From NCBI GenBank assembly GCA_029001845.1, contig JAREWP010000046.1:1-32098 (forward strand): a stretch of DNA of 32,098 nt. Direction: 5' to 3'. Of the stretch, positions 23,528 through 31,872 are shown one piece after another. Each line of letters opens with the position of its first letter. Position 1 is the first letter of the stretch. The notes under the pieces were generated by a model. It was not told where the DNA came from and did not search any database. It was given only the letters and a program-made list of their open reading frames with translations. Both the position numbers and the translations under genes were made by a program. Source of the stretch: Candidatus Magnetocorallium paracelense. GTDB lineage: Bacteria > Nitrospirota > Thermodesulfovibrionia > Thermodesulfovibrionales > Magnetobacteriaceae.

Positions 23528-23572
23528 AAAGATAAAGAATTAGAAGCATAACTCATCCAATTCTTTATCTTT
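23528..23572. terminator. AT-rich hairpin between convergent genes
   Basis: AAAGATAAAGAATT (23528-23541) and AATTCTTTATCTTT (23559-23572) form a perfect 14-bp stem. It overlaps the last codons of the minus-strand gene. It might terminate both transcripts, but T-runs are weak. Confidence 0.4.
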
Positions 23573-24013
23573 ATTGCGAATTCTGTATATCGCCATAAGC
23601 AGAAGATTTTTATATACCCTTTTTGCCAGACTGTCGTCCAAGTTTATGATTTTTTCGAAATCGTCTATAAACAGTCTTAATAATTTAACCTCTGACAAGG
23701 CCATAACGGAAGCTGAAGCAGGACGTTTGTCGATAATGGAGAACTCTCCGAAACAACTGCCTGCCGACAGAGTATTTAACTTTATCTTAGTCAACCTGGC
23801 CGTTACTCCGGATGTTTTGGGGAGATATACCTCGACCTGGCCCTCAATGATTAAATAAAAGCTTATGTTAGTTCCGCCTTCGTCTACGATAATTTCGTTT
23901 TTATTAAAATTCTCAACAGCAAAAAATTTATGAATTTTTTTCAGCTCCTCTTCTGAAAGACCGCCAAATATCTCGTTTTCCGAGAGAAGCCTTATAATTT
24001 CATCTTGAGACAT
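23540..24013 (-). CDS. Cyclic nucleotide-binding domain protein, no DNA-binding part
   Basis: The 157-residue protein is a single CNB (cAMP receptor-like) domain: IFGGLSEEELKKI at the start, LIIEGQVEVYL, then the phosphate-binding cassette GSCFGEFSIIDKRPASASV (Gly89, Glu90, Arg97). The cassette keeps the Gly-Glu and Arg that bind cyclic nucleotide phosphate in active members. After the domain only a helical tail follows, with no helix-turn-helix, so it cannot act as a Crp-type factor by itself. GGAGG stands 5 bases before the ATG. It may sense a ligand and act on a partner protein, which is not identified here. Confidence 0.87.
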   Translation of the reverse strand: MSQDEIIRLLSENEIFGGLSEEELKKIHKFFAVENFNKNEIIVDEGGTNISFYLIIEGQVEVYLPKTSGVTARLTKIKLNTLSAGSCFGEFSIIDKRPASASVMALSEVKLLRLFIDDFEKIINLDDSLAKRVYKNLLLMAIYRIRNKDKELDELCF

Positions 24014-24073
24014 ACATATCCTCCATGGTAAATATATAGTATTTGTATTATCCTGTAGCAGTTGTTATTTTAA

Positions 24074-24466
24074 CTCTTTAAGGCATTAAATGAAAAGTCG
24101 GTAGAAAAAAACGAAGTTCAACGGCATGCTGTTTTAGTAATACAATCTAAATCTGAGATTATTGTTTATTTAAAAACAGAATTTGGAGAAGATATAGAGT
24201 TTATAAAGGAAAAGGAAGACAAAGAATTAGTTAATATTTTCGAGACTGATTGGTATAAAACGATTAGCAGTACGACAACACCGGGCGAAAGGATGAGAAT
24301 TTACGGAGAAAATCATGGCATGAGCCAGGATGAACTTAGCAGGCAGCTTGGTAAATTCACGAGACAAAAAATATCCGACATAGAGCTGGGAAGACGAAAT
24401 ATCAGTAAAGAAGTTGCAAAAAAACTGAGCCTTATCTTTAACGTATCAACTGACAGATTTATATGA
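24074..24466 (+). pseudogene. XRE-family helix-turn-helix protein lacking a proper start
   Basis: An open frame of about 130 codons with clear coding content but no ATG, GTG or TTG at its beginning. The C-terminal half is an XRE/Cro-type HTH: GMSQDELSRQLGKFTRQKIS, then DIELGRRNISKEVAKKLSLI and FNVSTDRFI to the stop. The N-terminal half (VLVIQSKSEIIVYLKTEFG, then EDIEFIKEKED) looks like the partner or dimer region of small antitoxin-like regulators. An ATG at 24090 is in another frame and meets a stop after four codons; a one-base insertion or two-base loss there could explain the loss of the start. A 57-codon product from the ATG at 24293 would keep the HTH. No toxin gene is next to it. Confidence 0.55.
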
Positions 24467-24710
24467 TACTCACAACGCAGTCTTCCATCTGTTTAAAATC
24501 TGTTTTTTTCAACAAGGGTAATCCATGCTTTACGACAAAGCTCTTCGCTGCACTCTTCGCATTTCGATTCCCCATGGGAAATAAAAACCTTTAAAACACT
24601 GTTTTTTCATTCATAATGTTTTAAATTCAGAAATTTAGACAGCTAATATTATATAATAGTATCCCCATATGGACAATAAAAAAAGGTAACTAATCAGGTA
24701 ATTAAGCTCA

Positions 24711-24820
24711 AGACTGAAGGCTGAAGCAAAAAATCAAATGAATTTGGTGCGTTGATCAATAATAAGCTTAAAGCTTTATCGATAACGTATATTTACCTGA
24801 CAGTCTTCAGCCTTCAGTCT
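24711..24820. repeat. Inverted repeat with AGACTGAAGGCTGAAG arms
   Basis: The arms at 24711-24726 and 24805-24820 are perfect 16-base complements around 78 AT-rich bases. The element lies about 50 bases upstream of the gspG start, so it is in or near its leader. The arms resemble the ends of the element at 6384-6516. Confidence 0.8.
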
Positions 24821-24869
24821 ATACACCTAAGTAGCTACACAAAAAGCTATATTCGAAGGAGGAGAATTT

Positions 24870-25304
24870 ATGACATATAAGATTTTTCGTCTGTTTAAAG
24901 AAAAAAAAGGATTTACACTGATAGAACTACTTGTAGTAATAGTAATTCTTGGCCTCCTTGCCGCATTGGTAGGACCGCGAATGTTCGGGAAAGTAGGCAC
25001 GAGCAAACAGGGCGCAGCGAAAACCCAGATAGAGCTCTTCGGGCAGGCGCTGGACCAGTTCAGACTCGATACCGGCAGGTATCCTTTAACTGCCGAAGGT
25101 TTGGAAGCTCTTACAAACAACCCCGGTGTGGAAGGTTGGGACGGCCCCTATTTAAAAAAGAAGAAAATTCCCCTCGATCCCTGGAGAAAACAATATAACT
25201 ATGAAGCACCGGGCAATAACGGAGACTATGACCTTTACACCTACGGTGCAGACGGGTCCGAAGGGGGAGAAAAAGAGAATAAAGATATTAACAGTTGGGA
25301 TTAA
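24870..25304 (+). CDS. gspG: Type II secretion major pseudopilin GspG-like
   Basis: The 144-residue protein has a short charged leader cleaved after Gly14 (KKG|FTLIELLVVIVILGLLAAL), with Glu at +5 of the mature protein for methylation and assembly. GspG-type features follow: VGPRMFGKVGTSKQGAAKTQI, a long helix, DTGRYPLTAEGLEALTNNP, PYLKKKKIPLDPW and the terminal calcium-loop region DYDLYTYGADGSEGG, ending in INSWD. Family members form the pseudopilus that drives type II secretion. GGAGGAG precedes the ATG. No other gsp gene is adjacent, so it is an orphan and may join a secretion system coded elsewhere. Confidence 0.93.
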   Translation: MTYKIFRLFKEKKGFTLIELLVVIVILGLLAALVGPRMFGKVGTSKQGAAKTQIELFGQALDQFRLDTGRYPLTAEGLEALTNNPGVEGWDGPYLKKKKIPLDPWRKQYNYEAPGNNGDYDLYTYGADGSEGGEKENKDINSWD

Positions 25305-25317
25305 GAAAAAATTGAAC

Positions 25318-25360
25318 CACGAAGGTCACGAAATTTAGCTTTTTTATCGTGACTTTCGTG
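25318..25360. repeat. CACGAAG-type hairpin after gspG
   Basis: CACGAAGGTCACGA (25318-25331) and TCGTGACTTTCGTG (25347-25360) pair over 14 bases with one G-U. It lies 14 bases after the gspG stop. The motif recalls the CACGAAG arms of the element at 10536-10729. It may act as a 3' stabiliser or terminator. Confidence 0.6.
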
Positions 25361-25427
25361 ATTATAAGAATTGATCGCCATTGTATTAACAGGCCTGAGA
25401 GAATTCCATTATTTAAAAACTCATATT

Positions 25428-25802
25428 TTAGCCCTTCCAATGACCATGCAAATTACAGTAACTCCTGGCGACAATATCTTTGCCTCCGGTAGTAAATTTA
25501 GCTTCAGGCGTTTCACCGGGGTAAAGAAATTTCATTTGCGTTTCATTATCATCTATGATTTCAATCCATTCGATGTAATGATCGTCCTGCATAGGGTGGG
25601 CAACCGAGCCGACACTTACTTTCACACCGCTATCGGCCTTTTCAACGACAGGGGTATGTTTTTCCGCAGAAGCGTCAACAGTATTTTCCTCCATTAAGAC
25701 CATAGCCGTCCCACAACAGGTTAACACACCCTTTGCACCATGAAGCACCTCAACAATATTACCGCATTTTTCACACTTATAAACCTCAAGTTTTGCTGCC
25801 AT
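25428..25802 (-). CDS. dfx: Desulfoferrodoxin / superoxide reductase (2Fe type)
   Basis: It reduces superoxide to hydrogen peroxide without releasing oxygen, a defence typical of anaerobes. The N-terminal desulforedoxin domain has the FeCys4 ligands Cys10, Cys13, Cys29 and Cys30. The catalytic domain keeps Glu47-Lys48-His49 (EKHTP), His69, His75, Cys116 and His119 (SYCNLHGHW), i.e. all residues of the FeHis4Cys site at the numbering known from Desulfovibrio. The length of 124 is typical. AAGGAGG is placed well before the ATG. It is convergent with gspG and stands alone, without a rubredoxin or rubrerythrin gene at its side. Confidence 0.96.
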   Translation of the reverse strand: MAAKLEVYKCEKCGNIVEVLHGAKGVLTCCGTAMVLMEENTVDASAEKHTPVVEKADSGVKVSVGSVAHPMQDDHYIEWIEIIDDNETQMKFLYPGETPEAKFTTGGKDIVARSYCNLHGHWKG

Positions 25803-26327
25803 TTGAACCCTCCTTGAAATGAATTTTTACAGACTCTCCGTTTAGTAAACAGTCCCGTATCATATAAATTAATAGAATCTGAGATTATTTAAAAAGAATC
25901 CATAAATATTATTATAACATAAGATTGTATGAAACTACCGTCGCATCCCTTCATCTAAATTTCCTCTACCTTTACCTGAAGAGGTAACTCAATCTGTTGA
26001 CTTAGTTGCAAAGATTCTATAAAATACTTCCATACCGCATATCAATACCATTAACTTAAGGGGTGAAGCGTTTTCCGACAGAAGCGGGTCATGTCTGAGA
26101 AGGCGGAGAGAAGCGGAGCCTTCGAGTTTAGCCGCTGAAGGCGGGAGGCGCTTTACTCCTTAAGTTAATGACATAGTACTGCATATAACAATACCGAAAA
26201 GGCCCGTATCTTTAACACCCGGGGAAACATAACTGTTATCGAACACTTCCAGAAAAAAAGGCTGCTATATTATACCATCGCCATAACCTTTCTTTTTCTT
26301 GCCCAATTTCTCTACACCACAACATCC
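25803..26327. other. Gene-free interval with an inverted-repeat element and an upstream coding extension
   Basis: 25803-26048 is AT-rich with no recognised signal. 26049-26170 is an inverted-repeat element. From 26171 the frame of the following membrane protein is open without a start codon and already encodes a hydrophobic segment. Confidence 0.65.
26049..26170. repeat. 122-bp MITE-like element with 22-bp inverted ends
   Basis: CATTAACTTAAGGGGTGAAG (from 26049) and CTTTACTCCTTAAGTTAATG (to 26170) are complements with two mismatches. The inner part (GACAGAAGCGGG..., TTCGAGTTTAGCCGCTGA) is GC-rich and structured. Its right end coincides with the first base of the open frame of the next gene. 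Confidence 0.75.
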
Positions 26328-27719
26328 ATGAATCAGATCCGCCAGGAGGAGCTTAACGAGTCTGTAAGAAACGTCTATTGGCTCGACAAAAGAACAATTT
26401 ACGACGGCACATCCAGTAATATTGGATGGTACGGTCTTTTGTTGATTGTCTATAAATTCTTCGGCTTTGACATACACACGGCAAAGCATGTCCGTCTTTT
26501 TATGCATCTCTTTTTCTTTATAATTCCCCTTTTACTCGTTTTACGTTGCTTTTTTCCGGTAAAACAGGCATTAATACTACTTATAATAACATGTCTGTCT
26601 CCGACTATTCTTTATATGAACACCTTACAGACAAGCTATGGAGTCGATCTCACATACATACCTTTTTGTATCTTGTTGTCAATAAGCGTAAGACCTGAGA
26701 AAAAGATGGAATTCGCTCTTCTGTCGATGATTCTGTGGTTTACAGCCATGATTGCATCGATGTCCTATCCGCCATTTCTGCTCTATCTCCCCTTTTTATT
26801 CATTGTTTATTTAATGACAATAAGAAAAGAGAGGAAAAGGCCTTCCAATTCAACCGGAATATTACTTATAAGTCTGACAGCCTTTGTGCTCCCGCTTTTA
26901 ACAGCCTTTTTATATCTAAAAGATTTCTCTATCCTGCTAAAAGACCCGATAAGCGGAGACGGAATATTCAGAGGAGGTGGAGGACTGACTTTAGACTCGA
27001 CATACTTCAAAGCATCTCTTAAATCGACATTAAAAGACCTCTTTATCTCAGGGAACACTTACTACTTTGAAATACAAAACGTCGAGTTTTCAAACCCCAT
27101 TGTCGCAATTGCTGTCATAGTTGTTCTTTCAGGCTCTGTCTTTCTTTTATTCAAAAGAAAAGATTACAGAATTCCTTTATTACTCGCCTTCTTCCTGCTT
27201 TGGATTTCACTGCTTCTTCCAAACCTGTCAAAGGGGCTGCCCGGTATTAGAAGATGCACCGGACTGATACTCTCATTCTACTGTCTTTTTATACTATTCA
27301 TACATAGTATAATGGCCGGATCTGAGAAGAGCCGTAATATACGTTTCATAGGTATTATTATATGTGTTCTTTTTTTAGGACACCATACAGGCGCCTATTT
27401 CAAAAATCTCACCCACTTCAATAAGCTCAGCGCATACAGCGACATAACCTGGTTTACGGTAAAAGGCGTTCCCCGAGAATCATTGAAATACTGGGCGACT
27501 CAATCGGATGGAAAAAATCCCGACATCTATCTCAAATGCATAGAGGCAGACAGCAACCTGCCACTGCCATGCAGATATGCGGAAATATATGCTGCTATTA
27601 CAGGTTACAGAAAGTGGAACAATATGGAAAATCGGCCTGTCTTCGGATACGACCTGAGCACAAAAAAATTCATCCCTCTTTCCATAAAGCTATGGGAAGA
27701 ATACTACTTTCCACACTAA
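26328..27719 (+). CDS. Polytopic membrane protein, possibly GT-C glycosyltransferase-like, 5' end uncertain
   Basis: The protein has about ten hydrophobic helices from residue 30 on and a soluble C-terminal tail (from about 365). An acidic first loop (RQEELNE) between an upstream helix and the next helix recalls GT-C glycosyltransferases, but no family signature is firm. The ATG at 26328 has no ribosome-binding site. The frame stays open back to 26171 and encodes a credible first membrane helix (YYTIAITFLFLAQFLYTT) just upstream, so the true N terminus lies before this ATG. Only CTG, ATA, ATC or ATT-type codons are available there, and a repeat element abuts the frame, so the gene may be 5' truncated. 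It may act on lipid-linked sugars; this is a weak inference. Confidence 0.6.
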   Translation: MNQIRQEELNESVRNVYWLDKRTIYDGTSSNIGWYGLLLIVYKFFGFDIHTAKHVRLFMHLFFFIIPLLLVLRCFFPVKQALILLIITCLSPTILYMNTLQTSYGVDLTYIPFCILLSISVRPEKKMEFALLSMILWFTAMIASMSYPPFLLYLPFLFIVYLMTIRKERKRPSNSTGILLISLTAFVLPLLTAFLYLKDFSILLKDPISGDGIFRGGGGLTLDSTYFKASLKSTLKDLFISGNTYYFEIQNVEFSNPIVAIAVIVVLSGSVFLLFKRKDYRIPLLLAFFLLWISLLLPNLSKGLPGIRRCTGLILSFYCLFILFIHSIMAGSEKSRNIRFIGIIICVLFLGHHTGAYFKNLTHFNKLSAYSDITWFTVKGVPRESLKYWATQSDGKNPDIYLKCIEADSNLPLPCRYAEIYAAITGYRKWNNMENRPVFGYDLSTKKFIPLSIKLWEEYYFPH

Positions 27720-27768
27720 TTGGAAATGATTACAGCTCTTATCTGTTATGAGAGAGTAATCGGATTAT

Positions 27769-28698
27769 TCAGGTAAACATAAAGTGAGAGATAATCTGCA
27801 TCGCTCTCTTAAAGTCGGCTTTCGGAATATACTGTATTGCAATTCCCCTGCGCGCCATCCCCCGAAAGTAGGTTTCCTGTCGTTTTGCAAATTGATGAAT
27901 GGCAATTTCAAGCTGATGAAACATCTGTTCCCTGGTGAGTTCTCCATCAATAAATTTACCTGCGTATTTGTATTCCAGGCCAAACATCTCATAGCGATCA
28001 CGATCGATGCCGCTTGCCAGAATACGTTGAGCTTCCTCAATCATCCCCTCATCCAGACGGTTACGTAAACGCTCTGTTATACGATGCCGAAGCTCCTTAC
28101 GATCCCAACGGACACAAAGCACAAGAGGATGTAGAGTGGGAGGATTAGGATGTCCCCACTCTACCGGCGTCTTTTGTGAAAAAAGAGCAATTTCCACAGC
28201 ACGCACAACTCGTTTCTTACTCGATCTGTCGGTGCGTGCGAACAAAACAGGATCGAGGTTGAACAACTCTTTGAGCAAATCATCTTTATCTCGTTCCGTG
28301 AGCTTTTTGCGCAGGGAGACATCTTCGGGAACATTAGGGGTCTTGTAATGTTTGAGCACAGCTTCGATGTACAGGCCGGTGCCGCCAACAATAATTGGTA
28401 ACCGACAACGATTCTGTATATCCTCTATTGCCAGGTAGCAGTCCCTTTGATAATGATAGAGAGTATATATACGATCAGGATCAACAATATCGATAAGATG
28501 GTAAAGCACAGCGCCTTTTGTCGTAGTAAATTCGGCAATATCCTTTCCGGCGCCAATATCCATTGTTCGATATACCTGGCGCGAGTCGGCAGAGATAATT
28601 TCACCATTAAGGGCCTGCGCCAGTTCAATTCCCAGATGGGTTTTCCCGGAAGCAGTCGGCCCACAGATCACAAGTATGTTTTTTCTCTGCCGATTCAT
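27769..28698 (-). CDS. miaA: tRNA dimethylallyltransferase
   Basis: MiaA transfers a dimethylallyl group to N6 of adenosine 37 in tRNAs that read codons starting with U. The 309-residue protein has the P-loop GPTASGKT (residues 13-20), the substrate motif DSRQVYRTMDIGAGKD (from 38), LIIVGGTGLYIEA-like sequence (PIIVGGTGLYIEA) and a C-terminal region QFAKRQETYFRG typical of the family. Its length is normal and all visible motifs are intact. Its ATG overlaps the stop of the upstream ATP-grasp gene (ATGA, 4 bases), so the two are translated together. MiaA often neighbours mutL or hfq; the ATP-grasp partner here is unusual. Confidence 0.96.
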   Translation of the reverse strand: MNRQRKNILVICGPTASGKTHLGIELAQALNGEIISADSRQVYRTMDIGAGKDIAEFTTTKGAVLYHLIDIVDPDRIYTLYHYQRDCYLAIEDIQNRCRLPIIVGGTGLYIEAVLKHYKTPNVPEDVSLRKKLTERDKDDLLKELFNLDPVLFARTDRSSKKRVVRAVEIALFSQKTPVEWGHPNPPTLHPLVLCVRWDRKELRHRITERLRNRLDEGMIEEAQRILASGIDRDRYEMFGLEYKYAGKFIDGELTREQMFHQLEIAIHQFAKRQETYFRGMARRGIAIQYIPKADFKRAMQIISHFMFT

Positions 28699-29903
28699 TT
28701 TGAGGCGTTCCTACCCAGTCTTTTACGAACAACAGCATCCAAGACAAAGACCTCATCAGTGGATTTGGCAACCATGAAAAAACCGATTTTTCGAGGACAG
28801 ACGATTTCCTTACGGAATGAATAGAACAGCGGCGTAAAAACCAGAACACCTCTTTTGGTTACAGGGTCGTAGGCATCGGCGCCCAGTTTCCGGAATAACT
28901 CCGGATAGGAGGTGATTTGTTGGTATCGTCTGGCAGGGGCGAACATAAAAAGAACATGTTGCTCATCTGCAATCTGTCTCTGTAAGGAATAAGGCAGAAT
29001 GCTCATCGGCTGGCGCGCATTGATCTCTATGCATGGAACAAGGCTTTCTTTGCCATTTTCATCTATAGTCACAAAACTGTCGATACCGGCCGGCCCCCAA
29101 TACCCTTGTTCATACAACATTTGTGAAACTAAGGTCGCTGTCTTGTTCAATTCTTTTTTCCAGGGAGTCGGGAGGAGATTGTCAGGGTCAAGGTGAATTC
29201 CATAAAAGACGCCGCCGGCATTATTGAGAGTGCGATGATGGGATAGCGCAGCTAATTGACCGTTTGAGGAAATTTCTACCAGTGTCGAGATGTCCAGTGT
29301 CCGAGGCAACCACTCTTCAATGAACAGGTTTCCACAAGGTCGTGATGTTACAGAACGGAGCAGGTTAGTTTTCTCTCGGATTTGTTTAGAATTTCTAATA
29401 TGGACAAATCCGATGCCGGCATTACCAAATTCCGGCTTTACAACACAGGGAAATGAGGCTTGGCAAGTGAGATAATCCAAGGCCTGAGAGGTATCCGGAA
29501 AACTGCGCGCACGGGGTACGCCAAATCCATACTTGGATGCAATACGATAACTGAAGAGTCGGGAATTGGCTTTTTTCACATTATCATCCGATGGAGACAG
29601 AGACTCAACACCATATTGAGCAAATCGATTGCGAGCATCCCGGTTCCAGCCATAGGGAAGGCCGACAAAATCAGGAATGCGCTGCCCCGGTGTTGCCGGT
29701 ACGGGCAATGAAAGACCGGCTGCTTTGAGATACCTGTAATATGAGTCAGGAATATCAATATCCAACAGAATATGATCTTCCTCATCGCCGACAAGCAGAT
29801 AGTACAGAGTCGACTCGGCTGTTATTGCCGACAAGGTTTCTGACCGAGTCCCCTGAAGTTGAAGATCGAAATTGACATTACAATAAAGTAGTTTCCGAGC
29901 CAT
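28695..29903 (-). CDS. ATP-grasp ligase-like protein of unknown substrate
   Basis: The 402-residue soluble protein has an N-terminal pre-ATP-grasp region (1-115), then ATP-grasp core segments: FPCVVKPEFGNAGIGFV (about 150-166, the ATP-binding Lys strand), NLFIEEWLP, and CIEINARQPMS (about 293-303), which carries the Glu-x-Asn metal ligands. ATP-grasp enzymes make an acyl phosphate and couple it to an amine or thiol; the acid and amine used here cannot be told. It is the first gene of a two-gene operon with miaA (4-base overlap). I do not recognise a named family. It could form a peptide- or amino-acid-like conjugate. No signal peptide is seen, so it is cytoplasmic. Confidence 0.8.
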   Translation of the reverse strand: MARKLLYCNVNFDLQLQGTRSETLSAITAESTLYYLLVGDEEDHILLDIDIPDSYYRYLKAAGLSLPVPATPGQRIPDFVGLPYGWNRDARNRFAQYGVESLSPSDDNVKKANSRLFSYRIASKYGFGVPRARSFPDTSQALDYLTCQASFPCVVKPEFGNAGIGFVHIRNSKQIREKTNLLRSVTSRPCGNLFIEEWLPRTLDISTLVEISSNGQLAALSHHRTLNNAGGVFYGIHLDPDNLLPTPWKKELNKTATLVSQMLYEQGYWGPAGIDSFVTIDENGKESLVPCIEINARQPMSILPYSLQRQIADEQHVLFMFAPARRYQQITSYPELFRKLGADAYDPVTKRGVLVFTPLFYSFRKEIVCPRKIGFFMVAKSTDEVFVLDAVVRKRLGRNASK

Positions 29904-29964
29904 ATCGAATTGATTGTATTATCTCAAAATGGAGAAAAAGGTAGTACATCAATAAATAAGTGTT

Positions 29965-30090
29965 TGTAACTATTCACAGAGTTCAGGGATCGGTGGTCTG
30001 TATAAAGAGATTCTTCATGGCAAGCTCGTCGAAAAGGGTGGAAATTCCACTTTTGCTCATGAAATTCAACAAAAAAAGTCCCATTTACCA
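29965..30090. repeat. Uninterrupted copy of the dispersed repeat seen at 20037
   Basis: GTAACTATTCACAGAGTTCA at the left, then GGTGGTCTGTATAAAGAG, TTCTTCATGG, and AAAAGGGTGGAAATTCC to AAAAAAAGTCCCATTTACC. It matches both flanks of the element nested in the 20037 copy. It lies between the ATP-grasp start and the radical SAM remnant. No gene is seen within it. Confidence 0.7.
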
Positions 30091-30148
30091 AATGTAAGAT
30101 TAACTCTTAACTATTACAACTAATGCAACTAACGACAACAGGTACCAT

Positions 30149-30433
30149 CTATGCATACTTCATTCTTGTTGCGTTGCCCGTGCCTACCCGTCTTTCTTTG
30201 TTACTCGTATATATAAGAACGTCCTCATTGTGATTGAGTTGATCACATTTTCCACAAATATGATCCTTAAAGTCTCCATTCAAATGTAAATCTCTCAATT
30301 TCCTGAGTTTCTCGCCTGCAATGACCTGGGAAACGCATTGTGTCCGCAAATCTCCTAAAACGACATCTTTATTGTAACGGAAGTTCCCCCCTGCCTGAAG
30401 GATGCCGGATGGCGGCAGAGCCTTATTTTTCAA
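30149..30433 (-). pseudogene. C-terminal fragment of a radical SAM/SPASM protein
   Basis: The 94-codon frame ends with a segment typical of SPASM tails in radical SAM enzymes: NKDVVLGDLRTQ, VIAGEKLRKLRDLHLNGDF and ICGKCD, where the Cys pair binds an auxiliary iron-sulfur cluster. The catalytic radical SAM barrel with CxxxCxxC is absent. Upstream in its own direction the sequence changes into the transposase end at about 30423, so the gene was cut by the insertion sequence. The first ~10 codons (MKNKALPPSG) are probably IS-derived. The 5' portion is not in this window. Confidence 0.65.
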
Positions 30434-31640
30434 TGGATTTTCGCTGAGACTGCAATTTTTTTCTCGTGACTACAGGCACCTCTCTGTGAGGCAGAACGGA
30501 GGGCATTTTAATATTAAGAGCTTTTAACAGTGCGGCATTACTGTCTGAAGGTGTCTGAATTCTAAGGCAGGAGCCCTGATCTTTTATTTTAACCTCAGTG
30601 GCGCAAAGCATTGACAACTGCTTTAAACCTTCCTCCACTGTCAGGTCAAATTCAAACCATGCCTGTTTGAGTTTCTTTGCAATCATATAGGCGAGCATAA
30701 CTGTAAATACATGGGCGCGGGTGCTCTTTTCAGTCCTTACATGCACGGGTCTTACCTCCAACAGTCCTGTCTTTCATGTCCTGAAAGCCGGCTCCACTTC
30801 CGTTAAATCCTTATACCTGTCATGCACTGTCTTTTTATCCGCCGACTCCTCCGGTAAATCCGTCTTTATAACATAGCATCCGTCCAGGGCCATCTCTTCT
30901 TCAAGGGTCTTCATATCCGGTTTCAGCTTTATTTCCCTTCCCGTAATCTCTGCCGTTAACCAACCCTCTGTTTTCAGCTTCTTTATTTTAGCCGTAACAT
31001 CCCTCTGCGCTTTCTCGGCAGACGCCTTGGGATGCTCTTTGAGATAAGTGTTTTTTTCTCTTACAAACTCCTCAATACCGTCAAGCTTGGACTGCCGGGT
31101 CGCAGCAAGCTCTTCCTGCCTGACAGGATTTCTTCTCAATATGTATCTGATCCTGCCCTCTTTTATCTCACACAACTGACTGTCAAACAAATTTAACTGA
31201 AACACTCCCTCTTTAATCATCTTATTTATCTGCGGCTTTGTGATTGCCGTTATATAATGAAAATCTTCAGGCAGCTCTTTTATCTGCGTGCTTTTTATCA
31301 TTCCTCTGTCACCGACAAAGGTTACTGTCCTGCATCCGAATCTCTCAGCAGCCTTCTTCACCTGTGAAGAAAAGGTCGTCTGATCCTGTGTGTTGCCGTG
31401 AAACACCTCCACGGATACCGGATCCCCCTCCTCGTCACACAAAAGACAGACCACTATCTGCTTCTTTCCCTTCTTGCCGTCACTGTTGTAACCGTAATCT
31501 CCGAAATAATTCTCCTGCCCCGGAACTCTTTTATTTAATACGTTTTCAGTAATTACCGGATTCGTTTTCTTTAGTATCTCTTTTAAAATTACATATCGAG
31601 AATCATCGAAAAACTCACTTAATACATCGGTTATGATCAC
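30423..31640 (-). pseudogene. IS1634/IS4-family transposase, N-terminally truncated and split by an in-frame TGA
   Basis: The first part (31640-30774) carries DYGYNSDGKKGKKQIVVCLL, VEVFHGNTQDQTTF, FVGDRGM and the AFRT just before a TGA at 30774-30776. The same frame continues after the TGA as KTGLLEVRPVHVRTEKSTRA, HVFTVMLAYMIAKKL, to 30423. These are the ordered marks of IS1634-type DDE transposases, in which AFRxLK is followed by LEVRPV; a single T-to-G change from a Leu TTA codon would give this TGA. The N terminus lacks the usual region with the first catalytic Asp (DvTS) and instead shows ~35 residues I cannot place. The element is therefore dead by two defects. Confidence 0.8.
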
Positions 31641-31872
31641 TTTAACCTAAATTGAGCGATTTTTATTAATAAACTGTATAATTCGCCAAAGCATAGCAAT
31701 ATTTATAATTGTAAAGTGCGCTAAAGCAATAACCGGGAAGATTTAAAGGAACAAGCTAATCATTCTGCCAAAATCAGGAATTTTTTATATTTATTTGCAC
31801 CTGAAATATGACTTTTCAACAAATTCGGACGCAACTGTCCCTCCCTGTTTACAAAGTCTTTTGATCTTTTAT
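31641..31872. other. AT-rich junction between insertion-sequence remnants
   Basis: On the minus strand a short open stretch (31743-31647) encodes IFPVIALAHFTIINIAMLW then RIIQFINKNRSI and a stop, which might be the tail of another transposase; this is a weak call. The rest shows no gene. It separates the two transposase remnants. Confidence 0.3.

Larger units (their letters stand above)
24014..24869. other. Interval with an XRE remnant and an inverted repeat
   Basis: Holds the frame at 24074-24466 and the inverted repeat 24711-24820, both listed separately. I see nothing identifiable between 24467 and 24710 apart from AT-rich sequence. Confidence 0.6.

Noticed and set aside
24074-24466. Full toxin-antitoxin pair
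   Set aside because: No toxin-like frame lies next to the HTH remnant; the neighbour is a cyclic-nucleotide-binding protein on the other strand.
26092-26139. Tiny ATG-to-TGA frame inside the repeat element
   Set aside because: It is fully inside a structured palindromic element of a type common in bacterial genomes, with no ribosome-binding site.
30774-30776. TGA in the transposase as a selenocysteine codon
   Set aside because: The position is not a known Sec site, no SECIS-like stem was noticed after it, and other genes in the window use TGA as a plain stop.
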